In this document: in pieces, positions 15,001-19,447 of the stretch
How positions within the stretch are numbered: the stretch's first letter is position 1
Layout of the letters: every line of letters begins with the position of its first letter
Assembly: GCA_018668095.1 (NCBI GenBank)
Contig: JABIQF010000133.1
Coordinates: forward strand, 1 to 21,713
Direction: 5' to 3'
DNA length: 21,713 nt
Origin: Cellvibrionales bacterium
GTDB taxonomy: Bacteria; Pseudomonadota; Gammaproteobacteria; Pseudomonadales; UBA7434
Made by a program: the position numbers and the translations under genes
The notes under the pieces: generated by a model
The model's database searches: none
The model's input: the letters and a program-made list of their open reading frames with translations, nothing else
What the model was told of the DNA's origin: nothing

Positions 15001-17693
15001 TCCGTAATAACAATTGCCGCTTTCGAACTATCTAATATCGCGCTAACATCTTGGCCCGCCAATCTAGCCGAATTCTCAATAGCCTCTAACACATCTTGTA
15101 TTGTTTGCGTGGGTGAAAAATCGACCTCAAAAGAGACCATGCTACTAGAGCCAATATTCCCTTCATGTAGCTTGATACGTATATCACTACCTTCAGCTAC
15201 CGTTAAACCTTGGCCTTGATTAAATAAGGTCAAAGCAGTCGCCGTGTTGACACCATAAAAACTCGATGCATTTAAACTATTATCGCCAGCGCCGCCGGTT
15301 AATTTAGCGGCTTCAATACCCGATAAAATATCAGAAACTTCAACTGAAGAAATCGTTGTCTTTAAAGTAGCATTAGTTAAAACAAAATCAGCATCGCGAC
15401 TTTCTTGCAGAATATCTAAGCCCGCACCACCTTTTAAAACATCTGCGCTTGCGCCGCCACTTATCGTATCATCGCCTTCACCACCATCAATATCATCAAC
15501 GCCTAAACCACCAAGAATGACATCAGAGCCAGCAGAACCCAGTAGTAATGTTTCGCCAGTGAATAATGACGCGTCAATATTGTCATCGTTGACAGTGCCA
15601 GTTAAATACGCTTTTTCAATCGAGATTAACGTATCGGAAAGAGACTGACCCTGTGTGACAACAGCAACACCGCCACTAACGGGTGTCCATGACTGATCCG
15701 TAATAGTGAAATCACCAATATCTAAACCGCCCACCGAGCCCACAAACGTCACGACCCAGTCGCCAGCCGAACCAGTGACATCTATATTAATAGTATTAAA
15801 TGCTTTAAGTTGACTTAGCGTGGACCACAATTCATCAGGTGAATCAGTGACACTGATTTCGGCCGATAGCTCATCAGCATAAGACAAGCGGAAAGTACCC
15901 GAAGTCACATCACCAACCGTGATATTAATGACTTCATCAATACCATCACCAATATCAAAAGAAGTATCGGTAAGAATCATGCGAGCATCGCCGCGCGACA
16001 CTCTTGCTGACTCAACTAATTGATCGCTGCCGCCACCACCATCAATTGAATCAATACCAGCACCACCGGTTAACACATCATCCTGTGCCGAACCAATCAG
16101 CTGATCGTTACCCGCGCCACCATCAAGAACCACCGTGCCTAAAAATGAAGACGCGTCGATAATATTATCGCCATCATCACCGGCAATAATTGCCTCAGAA
16201 ATATCTGACAAGGTATCAACCACTTCATCAGTGGGGTTAGCCAAACTGGCTGTAGAGACCATTTGAGTAGAAGAAATAACCACTTTTTCGGCAACAATAT
16301 CTTCTATTAAAGTATTTACACCCAAGCCACCGGTAATAATATCTGCACCAAGACCACCGACAAAATTATCATCATTAACGGTACCTATGAGCTCATCATC
16401 ACCATCGCCACCGATTAATATCGCCGAGCCAGAAAAGGCCGACACATCAAACTTAACGCCTTGATCGCCAACAGCGGAAAATCTTGCCAACTCAAAACCA
16501 CTGTGTGATTCTAATTCAGCATTCAATGCACCAATATTGAGTTCTGTATTGTTTAAGGTAGCATCCAAGCCTCGAGAGACATCAAGAATATCTTGCGTAC
16601 CATCACCGCCAAATAATTGGTCAACACTCTCGCCACCAAGTAGGCTATCGTTACCCGCCAAACCACGAATAATATTAACCGCACTGTCGCCGTGAAGCGT
16701 ATCGTTATAAGCACTGCCCGTAATATGTTCAAAGCCTTTAATGCCATCGAAGCCGGTAGCAGAGCCATAACCCGAAGTAGCATCTTCAGCCAAAAATACA
16801 TTAACGCTAGAATCATAGCCAGAATAATTCAGCAACGAATCTAAGCTACTTCCTGCCTGCAAAAATTCAAATCCCTGAAAATCATGAAAGCCAACAGAAC
16901 CTGCGGCATTGGATGTAATGTTCCAAGTATCTGCATCGTTATAAGTGACCGCCAGAGAATCCTCACCCGCTCCCCCTTTTAGGTAAGAGAAGTTTTGGAA
17001 GCTCATGTCATCGATCATGCCATCAGAAGCACTCGATATAAGCCAGTCACGTGTTTCATCATCACCGAATAAATTATTATCACCCGCGCCACCCACCAAC
17101 GATTCAACGTCTTTAAACAAGACGTCTGCTTTATCCGCATCCTCATAAGCATCATAACCAACAAAGCCCCAGTTAAACGAGGCATTCGTATCGAGTGATT
17201 GGCCAATAATATTGTCGACGCCATCGCCACCTTCAAAAGTAACAGACAAAGAATTGCCGTTGGCAAAAATAGAATCGTTAATGGTGAGTGAATCATCACC
17301 CAAGGAGCCCGTAATAAACACTGAACTCGTATCAGCTAACAACTGTTGCGCGAGAATACTATTATCAGAAAGATCCCTTAACAAAACAGAATCGCTTTCT
17401 ACCGTCAGTTCCATATTGGTTGCACTTTCTAACAGCGCAGTTAATGGATCAGCAGAAAATAATAGCCGGGGCTCTAAACCCTCAAACTTAAATTTATTTT
17501 TACGTGAAGTCTGCTCTAGCTTAATCGCCTTTGTCAGCGGCTTAAACGCCAGTACCTTACTACTTAATTCAGCACTTACTTTTTTAGCTTTCGAACCAAT
17601 CTTTGATCGCAAACGTCCCCAGTCACTGCGGATACGTTGACGCGAGTCAATCGATAAATTCGAACATTCAGTATCTTGAAAAGGATAAGCCAT
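1..17693 (-). CDS. Giant LEPR-XLL domain, RTX-like and beta-strand-repeat surface/secreted protein (C-terminus beyond window)
   Basis: One continuous reading frame of 5,897 codons runs from the ATG at 17693 and is still open at base 1. I translated it throughout and saw no in-frame stop. The N-terminus (residues 1-70) is Arg/Lys-rich and lacks a Sec signal peptide; LEPRLLFSAD lies at residues 73-82. Residues ~180-980 hold Gly/Asp RTX-like repeats, and most of the rest is Ala/Gly/Ser/Asn-rich beta-strand repeats with several distinct inserts. I noticed only one Cys (residue 10), as expected for an RTX-type exported protein. LEPR-XLL is a known N-terminal signature of very large repetitive bacterial proteins; its function is not established to my knowledge. 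Role as giant adhesin or S-layer-like fibre exported by a type I system is inference, supported by the TolC and SapC genes 5' in the same operon. It starts 44 bp after the sapC stop with only a weak GGA ribosome site. A T1SS C-terminal signal would lie outside the window. Confidence 0.93.
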   Translation of the reverse strand, partial: MAYPFQDTECSNLSIDSRQRIRSDWGRLRSKIGSKAKKVSAELSSKVLAFKPLTKAIKLEQTSRKNKFKFEGLEPRLLFSADPLTALLESATNMELTVESDSVLLRDLSDNSILAQQLLADTSSVFITGSLGDDSLTINDSIFANGNSLSVTFEGGDGVDNIIGQSLDTNASFNWGFVGYDAYEDADKADVLFKDVESLVGGAGDNNLFGDDETRDWLISSASDGMIDDMSFQNFSYLKGGAGEDSLAVTYNDADTWNITSNAAGSVGFHDFQGFEFLQAGSSLDSLLNYSGYDSSVNVFLAEDATSGYGSATGFDGIKGFEHITGSAYNDTLHGDSAVNIIRGLAGNDSLLGGESVDQLFGGDGTQDILDVSRGLDATLNNTELNIGALNAELESHSGFELARFSAVGDQGVKFDVSAFSGSAILIGGDGDDELIGTVNDDNFVGGLGADIITGGLGVNTLIEDIVAEKVVISSTQMVSTASLANPTDEVVDTLSDISEAIIAGDDGDNIIDASSFLGTVVLDGGAGNDQLIGSAQDDVLTGGAGIDSIDGGGGSDQLVESARVSRGDARMILTDTSFDIGDGIDEVINITVGDVTSGTFRLSYADELSAEISVTDSPDELWSTLSQLKAFNTINIDVTGSAGDWVVTFVGSVGGLDIGDFTITDQSWTPVSGGVAVVTQGQSLSDTLISIEKAYLTGTVNDDNIDASLFTGETLLLGSAGSDVILGGLGVDDIDGGEGDDTISGGASADVLKGGAGLDILQESRDADFVLTNATLKTTISSVEVSDILSGIEAAKLTGGAGDNSLNASSFYGVNTATALTLFNQGQGLTVAEGSDIRIKLHEGNIGSSSMVSFEVDFSPTQTIQDVLEAIENSARLAGQDVSAILDSSKAAIVITDNNNNLSIEVEAIAGRAGEELGLIGIGYTGEFEGVSLSVVRVQLDGGAGTNILTGSSGSDVLISSSDNDTIDGGEGVDTLVVVRADASVQKISLTGDSSSAILAINDVAGTGMFSNVENFDVSGGATAQTIDLNELEALSIILRTGGGLDTLMSSRFATDKTEYYLDVSNLVKGVDKVKILANGIGEKTAIIETTETSVSQQDLDWITKLQPASIDVVISNNKSIVIKNSILTISDNLKFKAASIDISDSSISGFDAATGTAKNITFSAENIKLTNSEIITRNADPTKPDANITIDAKDTFSAAGFFGVENTTAGLGGFYNVDTFNATVDIVNTRLDAGDTGNVIINALGQQKNELVKDYAGTLATKLNTAIGLLEDISPIASINNVASSAVINVDANTLIKANSVSIGSQVYATALAKPIEVIVGVGVALVKTEASVSFAGEIDAKGDVFIKSFIDHNVDVLVEHTGGEEFALAIAYSQIESQSSVDVLDAAKISTDGNLVITSDTLDKNRTTARAMTEEGGKGVLSIAINYEDGDTHSIVSGDIDVGGELTVTANQTKDQIELKRAFAIPGIAVGISSSASVGGTSTGDLLADIKEAMKNKGKAGAGGAAKFAWAKTFGKKASDAVDEKAKKSGGEKKPGNVNEQLDKKKKASSGIPYNVGGALTIINDTNAVLASIGASTQTYSHDFPASTLSAMNGGFTLGDGTTTIIALDYSSGAPASLTALANDITSHKNYTDLLFTVKENVSENRLDFVYGNADTLNYGKKPQLHYQLAGTLGDDLDLLSLLIDRPFVEHVIDPGFVDIDVAGNFTLDAVVNNRPDILAAADVENTQSQKQKDAGQKGDVELGLAMAVSYAFVTNTAESYITDTAVVDVAGTLTVTSSILNEIDPNSSWGSNLVNAAKAENNTPDFVAATETDPVSIFKNTTVDVNFSHGSESARSVENFVDAASRGTGDKVKRYRYIASTPLLAAVLKDLDYTDTTLWEDIGWIDNQKTENFVKTLTVYLDGNLGLDYNLIDSWSQATGNGQKRLIMGALTFFQFDHKSKAVIKSGALINTDSDQLTTEDKQAVVVKAVNVNHMVNLSGNFKTFGIQGVSNKKISQWRIKDMVQKPGAGGSLSGDDAGAAGFGIGVYTMDNNTQAIIEEGATVNADSLEVDASNRVINVGFVASGVKAAAFGFAGTAASSVINNVTTASIKSQNVNVSGKLINADSDDPSLKITATDNTVSVMVAGGVAISERMGVGASVALNVVNRNTEASLFNVDRNNSADKILSGGHLVVAGVNQGFVGSISVSGAVASGAPKRPEIDSTQEFSQDNPLAAKSLGDSWADRQAAMDKKHGTKEQRTGGSKAASDAGSKAGSDDVKKAVDGFAASVAASITIVEDNVKAFISSPIELKATAKNISVSALNTTSLSSIAGSVAIGKSAAGTSGSAKAFGGAFGLNVINGQTNANVSNSKITGVKDLDISANRSGSITNIVAGVAVSTGATSLAAGGSVAVNIINDTIDASLKDSTLSNVEGSIKVSAVDERAIISIAGSGAFSGKTGIGFAISFNEITSSTKAIVENVNFDYKGLTVEAKTNNEIVSVTGSLGASTKVGGAGIGGTFGLNFLGNSTEARVSNAVASNASTGEVSITATDGSNVFAFGGGFAGGKGAGVGLAFTLNVMTNAAVAKLDKKSQLYSVGDLAVESSITGFVTNVAVGGSAAKTTAVSGSVGVNQLSNVVTATIDDSTVTAATLAAAWSDQSTYSSTDQVVYNNTLWSAKQNVPVNEVPAESSDYWKSEDVARSGSVGVKATDSQTVTNVVGGVAFSAKGAVGAGIGLNFQDTTVSAIVDKSTLTANEVDVAASTTGVLSSIVIGGAGATTFALGGSIAVNETKNTLIAAVKNGSNIQAISTVDITAKDSSSLVVFSGAGAGSKGVAVGFSIASTVANNSVKAFIDSSIVNSTTGNVQVTASVLPPATPLDFTAKGLSDADLPDEVDLGAQIISVAVAGSGSLAGGAVAGSISRNLMKSSVESYISGDSSRVEAAGDVDVKALDRSTLVSVALGIAGASTNAGGVAISHNYIGGNNFDLSPYLTSTFLSSGLLGLDALVPDRGYLRAYIDGATVDAGGDVSVLAHGASILTNVSIGGAGAGANAVGGSIAVNFIRNDITADIRNGADVDADGKLDLVALSTETMIVVAGGGAGSGANAAGITVAVNESFITAEASIEGALTEVDVANNIQVNAADSTTMFVLAVGGAGASTNAAGAAIATTNVGNTVSATIDAAAVNSSAGSVDVTAGVLPTGTDLNLSILGLNLDGLPPELDLDLGSQIITLAVGGAGSGVNAAGGAVSLNWLKNNVSASITNGAVVVAANAINVKAKDEATIVSVAVGVAFSGANAGGVAIAFNYIGGDPLDLTPFLESEFVRPDNSTSTDSASVLAYIDNANVQSSTGSVNVEAEGLATLTNVSVGGAGSGANAIGGSIAFNFIRNSIKADIKNGSTVNANGTVDVLASSAEQLIVAAGAASGAGAAAASIVTAVNETAATVRASIDGAATDVNASGNLRVLATDQTHLVLIAIGGSGAANVAGGAVIATTQVINDIKAFIDAADVTSQGTIEVNAAFIPAPSLGFDLSSLGIIASLLTDAFTVDSQVITVAIAASGAGVAAGSGVISFNLIRNDIAAYIANGAQVTSANDITVSARDTASIIALALGGSGAGAKAGGVAIAVNFVGGDPLDLSNFLEDEFARFIGVEPSYGEVNAYISASTVSSQNGKLSILADASPEIINLSVGGSGSGTVAAAGSVSVNYIRNSVTAKIKDNATVSAQSDVDLLAKTSPLMVNLSGAGSGAGAAAVGIAFATNEMVSTVAAAIDGTSTTVGSLAGDVTVKAEIVNSDVIPTIALADTTLDFNAQIWSLAASGSGAGAVSGAASTSINWIRNNIQATIGGGATVNVSDSKKVSVLANDTSTIHALAGSGTGSGTVALGASIAYNYLGGDPDDAASTKRNILKATIGDATVNAGQVIVKADSNSTIKVLSFSGSGSGVFSGAGALSLNWIRKTVDAGVSGSTINTKGHIDLKAQDSSAMDSLAGQGNGSGGGSFGAAVAYSDISNQITSGFENSTVEVVDSNVGNITVKALSTASIFSSGASVSGSLAVSLAGAGGGNLISNSLEAFVKSSSLKTQDSIVIFAESKDSVSGYWATAGGSAGGALSAAVFVNKLTSTTKAYISDDSVIHAAGRNAATVDYWSDNTDGSHSSYSANKSISGLSVVANVNNNVEMISVALAVSGAVGIGANVVTNIINTTSEASISDSNVNTDQARGKTVLVLAHQDTDIISGGGAAAGSVLSAAAAIDVNTLNNTTKAYISGDTVTGEQSPIFGQNIEVVALSEEAVITVTLGASFGLAFGGAGSSSTIHSLSRTDAFIRLASVKASNVKVNARSFHSADFVGGSLSGGHVGIGATVEVGIFEGLTKAYIVGSTVDTTGDVDVIARSFESIKVTAVSGGLSVGGIVGAVSAMTVTSDTSAWIGSYTDSGFGVTHSNVDAGDAVKVISNNRVDLNQNSDGLVGAASITGVGMGASVEVVTILNNSTAYIGDNAVVNSVNGVDVKSDSDRNLNSDVVAFQGGGISISGSVSVLNVGAGMRNNSEADQSTSALQSTLNSVLNWAFDNGTNYNYQAGVAGIFVRSFDSFVSMVFDLDILEVGGTAAYIGANATVTATNGDIEVVATETVDIKANNAFAALTAGAGFGGGVVAVSLSSETKAYIAAGATVNASDDVKISAEYTNNIDAQAYGGAAGAGVGIGAQVAVVDDTSKQLAFTGNALSDSSGANIIAAGDIDINAKATRNIDAQAKGITVAAFAAGAAIGSVDVAGETKAYLGRHSQVDGSSASSGALSSLDISAESVFDADVDVWTVAGGIGAGTGNDAKVNYSPKIHAYIDEGSNVDITGHLAIDAKATPYVNVKITGVVAGGFTVGVSLVDVVIEPDLIAKIGGTGGGESKRVEVDAKSISVTAKNIIGSNGYTADTESTSASVGFLLGVDAAVNKITNKTSTYARIGDYASITTTHAVKVLAENDTKHRAKSGGGAGSLMAAVGVGHAEINTATDTQAHLGSTPKINAGSLDIQALSHNNNFVDLVTGSVGLLFSGAGVKAKTSDRSKAKAVLAGGSSATRNVTLTGSLGANDGRSGGFVLKSENIAEFDHKVLVFSGGMLAGTGADVDHFIELETLSNVGNNAIINATDMSITADTEVKKNLHSGKNLDGYAIAGIAGASSNTTIGLDVDTQVTINDGAKLTVSGNKSAPGAVNLHTVNKYIIDDESLFVAAGGLAGVGSYTDIVTNKNISKVTVGDADIKSIGEVHITARGNADIDATVYTESHGVGTLSIGRSLVSINPENMVIFKSGALVESAGDFRTSAGISASSDWFSQRDAYDVNAKLTNFSASLIPIDDLEADIKLDQKNSVTIEKNAVVNVGGIARIYAEDLGTGNVVAVSDSTNWASALNDLVSGTTLTGGTASSGGQGTVTIDGEVHTGLNRNVGLNLTRGANNVLTHSGGLTFSTGIAQKIPALKKDLAFAKKMQQDYPGSQNIQDFYSAEETRIENELKAQGLWDNLSSSAESKSVQTVTVDKVLAQAGYIDIIADALVSGSDSGVLDAPGDASVAIINDSGAFLVINGIEIPDTVGGVRFNSVEVNSNAEITAKNNITYKAGDKKTIEVFVDPITDEWSLRIESNTESVQGDVVTANFKTITDNTTSNQPIITIINTAAIGRWIQPDLTIRGELLNYRGDINISNTDNNGKGSIYIEAAVSAKNLQVTAGGTLSVQGATKFQTGSEGYSIINPLTTAAPNGEFGSSSANDSKTNSQIAGILAASSQDNLVIADRIVIEATDVNLNGILQSGQALKSLTLSQSKLNQFKSELNGRTGRVWMSELGQANYDVNGDGSINSSDRMRKSLFDGFNVFYHTGNGGSIEVDDVAISGGYIDITGRILNTGAGEIKVLGGYGDIRITNNTNLKVIVNRVDNSS
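231..266 (-). other. EF-hand/dockerin-type calcium loop in the giant protein
   Basis: Residues 5810-5821 read DVNGDGSINSSD, with D, N, D, S, N and D at positions 1, 3, 5, 7, 9 and 12, a canonical calcium-binding loop. It sits in a short non-repetitive stretch (ELNGRTGRVWMSELGQANY before, RMRKSLFDGFNVFYH after). A single loop is visible; a full dockerin would have two. Confidence 0.7.
9657..9779 (-). other. CBM5/12-like putative carbohydrate-binding insert
   Basis: Residues 2639-2679 interrupt a beta-strand repeat with an aromatic-rich module: W2639, Y2645, Y2653, W2658, K2661, P2670, W2677. The spacing W...Y..xDxVxYxxxLWxAK...P...YWK closely follows the CBM5/12 (chitin-binding type 3-like) pattern. 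The family binds chitin or other polysaccharides. Here this is a pattern-based call with no search behind it. Confidence 0.6.
10890..11100 (-). other. Second charged linker in the giant protein
   Basis: Residues ~2199-2268 form a hydrophilic stretch with GAPKRPEIDSTQEFSQ, SWADRQAAMDKKHGTKEQR and SKAASDAGSKAGSDDVKK. It separates the N-terminal half from the long regular beta-repeat array. It is compositionally similar to the Lys-rich linker near 13100, suggesting these mark boundaries between structural blocks. Confidence 0.55.
11780..12240 (-). other. Non-repetitive insert block with W/Y-rich motifs
   Basis: Residues ~1820-1970 are unlike the flanking repeats. They include YRYIASTPLL, DYTDTTLWEDIGWID, LTVYLDGNLGLDYNLIDSW and ALTFFQFDHKSKAVI. 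The Y-x-Y ... DYTDTTLWEDIG pattern resembles a short motif I associate with other giant repetitive surface proteins, where it precedes new beta-repeat blocks. I cannot assign a function. Confidence 0.45.
13020..13240 (-). other. Lys-rich charged linker in the giant protein
   Basis: Residues ~1485-1558 are dominated by Lys, Ala and Gly (for example KEAMKNKGKAGAGG, FGKKASDAVDEKAKKSGGEKK and EQLDKKKKASSG). This breaks sharply with the acidic, Lys-poor beta repeats on either side. It looks like an unstructured or helical spacer. No known domain was recognised. Confidence 0.6.
14755..17155 (-). repeat. RTX-like Gly/Asp nonapeptide repeat clusters within the giant protein
   Basis: Residues ~180-980 contain spaced clusters of the RTX type (GGxGxDxLx). 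Examples are GGAGDNNLFGDD near 17095, GLAGNDSLLGG near 16650, DGGAGNDQLIGSAQDDVLTGG near 16120-16060, GGEGDDTISGGASADVLKGG near 15490-15430, and DGGAGTNILTGS near 14865. Such repeats form calcium-bound parallel beta rolls that fold outside the cell. Unusually for RTX proteins, they sit at the N-terminal end rather than next to a C-terminal secretion signal. The clusters are separated by segments with a recurring T(L/I)xxIExAxLTG pattern. Confidence 0.85.
15690..15925 (-). other. Beta-rich 'AxxxALxxL...VxGxxGxWxVxF' type domain
   Basis: Residues ~590-668 read as a domain resembling a repeat common in giant bacterial surface proteins: GTFRLSYADELSAEISV, then DELWSTLSQL, then VTGSAGDWVVTFVGSVGG. 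It occurs once here, between RTX clusters. A second segment at about 14960-15230 (residues ~822-912) has a flagellin-IN-like look: TIQDVLEAIENSARLAG followed by AAIVITD. Both assignments rest on pattern recognition only. Confidence 0.5.
17448..17477 (-). other. LEPR-XLL motif region of the giant protein
   Basis: Residues 73-82 read LEPRLLFSAD, followed by PLTALL. They come directly after a ~50-residue stretch very rich in Arg and Lys (residues 18-70). This matches the LEPR-x-LL signature seen near the N-terminus of giant repetitive proteins in Gammaproteobacteria. The position, ahead of all repeats, is the usual one and supports the ATG at 17693 as the true start. Confidence 0.88.
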
Positions 17694-17737
17694 TATTATA
17701 AGTCCATAAAATTAAATGCTTGGTACTGGCTAAAAAA

Positions 17738-18499
17738 CTACGCTTCAGCTTCTTCTTTTTCTACAGCTTCATCTGTTTTAACAGCGCCCACTTTTTCTAA
17801 CATGCCGCTAAAGTTACGCATAGATTGAATTTGCATATAAGCCAACTCCAACTCATCTGTCTTTGCAAGCTCAGCGAGTTGATCACCGCTTAAGGCTTTT
17901 AGCTTGTCGCGGCTAATGGCTTGAAAGCCAGTTAACGTTAACTTCTCGCCAGCAGGCAATGTTAACTGCGCGCCCATAGGCTCAAGTAGATCTAACTCTT
18001 GTAACTTATTACAGAACATCTGCGTGCGCTGAAATTGCATTTGATACTCTTTCAAAAAGTCCAAAACACTGTTTAAATATTGAGTCTGCTCACCATCGGC
18101 ATCAAACAAACGCTCACCGCGGCCATCTTCATTACAGCCATCAAAAGCCTCATCAATACAAAGCGTAAAATTGGCACCGTCATCGCTGCTAGAAAAAACG
18201 AACGGGTAACGTCTTAAAAAAGCAGGTGTATATTTAGCCGTAAACGCACCAGCATCATCGACATACAAATTCTCTTCTGATCTTACGCCAGTAATAACCG
18301 CAGGCATTAAATTGCCTTCAGAGCCAGCAAATACAATCGCAAACTCAGTAGCGGCGTTAGCAAACTCAACCGCCGTAAGAGGAATAGAATTAATGTTTTT
18401 TGCAAAGCCGTAGTCAGCACCCGCTTTAACTGAATAATTAGCGTGCTTATCTTTAGAAATTGCAGCGGCTTGCCCATAAATTAACAATTGTTTTGACAT
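17738..18499 (-). CDS. SapC family protein
   Basis: This 253-residue protein has the size and sequence features of the SapC family: LTAVEFANAATEFAIVFAGS near residue 40, NLYVDDAGAF near 80, the diagnostic PAFLRRYPF near 95, and RLFDADGEQTQYL near 130. An acidic tail (EAVEKEEAEA) ends it. In Campylobacter fetus, SapC is linked to the S-layer; the molecular role is not settled. There is no signal peptide, so it probably acts in the cytoplasm. The stop lies 44 bp before the giant gene, so co-transcription is likely. The start at 18499 is preceded by GGAG with a rather long 12-nt spacing. The location directly ahead of a giant surface protein suggests an accessory role in its expression, folding or export (inference). 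Confidence 0.87.
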   Translation of the reverse strand: MSKQLLIYGQAAAISKDKHANYSVKAGADYGFAKNINSIPLTAVEFANAATEFAIVFAGSEGNLMPAVITGVRSEENLYVDDAGAFTAKYTPAFLRRYPFVFSSSDDGANFTLCIDEAFDGCNEDGRGERLFDADGEQTQYLNSVLDFLKEYQMQFQRTQMFCNKLQELDLLEPMGAQLTLPAGEKLTLTGFQAISRDKLKALSGDQLAELAKTDELELAYMQIQSMRNFSGMLEKVGAVKTDEAVEKEEAEA

Positions 18500-18520
18500 A
18501 ACTTTTACTTACTCCATAAA

Positions 18521-18533
18521 TATTGCGGCAATA
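18521..18533. promoter_or_regulatory. 13-nt perfect dyad in the sapC leader
   Basis: TATTGCGGCAATA is a perfect 6+1+6 inverted repeat just upstream of the GGAG ribosome site of sapC, inside the 127-nt gap after the 261-residue gene. It could be a small operator or an mRNA hairpin affecting sapC translation. No promoter was recognised with confidence in this gap. Confidence 0.3.
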
Positions 18534-18626
18534 CGCCTACAACTTAAATTTTGCACTACCCACTTAACGGATAACGCTTAAAAAAATGCCCGCCTAAGAA
18601 CAATCAAGATAATTACATCAAGACCT

Positions 18627-19412
18627 TCAACCAGCCTGCACACCATAATAAAACGTCACAAACTCTTCGCCATCGCGTCCAATACCTGAAGACAAATGAC
18701 CTAACTTTTTATTCTTTTCTGCCGCCAATAGCTTATCTATCGCAGCTATGGAAACATCAAAATAATTGGCCATGTCATAAACAACCGGCATCGCCTGCTG
18801 CAAATCCAGCTCGGCATCATAAAACCGAATATCAAACGAGCTACGCGTCTGAGTTTGGTCTTCCACTTCCATATAAAACAACTCATCCAGCGTCAGCTTA
18901 CTAGCCAGAAACAGCAATTCGCTAGCCGCATAAAAACCCTGCGTTTCGCGGCCATTAGATAAACGTCTAATACCAGCTAATATATCGGCTCTTGAGGTCA
19001 CTGCCGCCAAGTAATAACTATCAACACTCTTTGTATTCACCGATTCTGGCTGCCACTTATAAGCCGTAAAAATTTTCTGCGACTCAGTGCCCACAGAGTG
19101 AATAGGGTCTTCAACATAGAGCTTACAAATAGAGCCCTTATCCCGCCCATCAAAGCCAACAATCAGTTCACGCAAACCGACTACCTGCTCACTTATAGCA
19201 TCACGGAAATCGTTAGGCATATTCAACTGTAAAGCCAAACGATGTATTAACTGCTGCTCACCACCCTTCAAAGCCGGCAAATACAGAATTAATAAAAATC
19301 GATCACTTAATAGTGAGCCCGCCATTAGCTTGAATGAAGGCTCATAGAAATACGGCACATTCAACGAGTCTACAAACGTCAATAAGCGTTTGCCATAATT
19401 CTCAGCCATCAT
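18627..19412 (-). CDS. Uncharacterised 261-residue operon protein
   Basis: I do not recognise a family. The protein is soluble-looking, with no signal peptide or membrane segment. It contains the Phe/Tyr-rich start VPYFYEPSF, a central GFDGRDKGSICKLYVEDP (near residue 90), SYYLAAVTSRADILAGIRRL, the segment SFDIRFYDAELDLQQAMP, and ends with GRDGEEFVTFYYGVQAG. It lies 35 bp after the tolC stop and 127 bp before sapC on the same strand, so it is very probably in the same operon. Two adjacent ATGs (19412 and 19409) are possible starts; neither has a good ribosome site. Its placement between a TolC channel and SapC suggests a role in making or exporting the giant protein (inference from context only). 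Confidence 0.75.
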   Translation of the reverse strand: MMAENYGKRLLTFVDSLNVPYFYEPSFKLMAGSLLSDRFLLILYLPALKGGEQQLIHRLALQLNMPNDFRDAISEQVVGLRELIVGFDGRDKGSICKLYVEDPIHSVGTESQKIFTAYKWQPESVNTKSVDSYYLAAVTSRADILAGIRRLSNGRETQGFYAASELLFLASKLTLDELFYMEVEDQTQTRSSFDIRFYDAELDLQQAMPVVYDMANYFDVSIAAIDKLLAAEKNKKLGHLSSGIGRDGEEFVTFYYGVQAG

Positions 19413-19447
19413 GGTAGTAACGTAAAAACCCTAGCAATCCAATCGAT

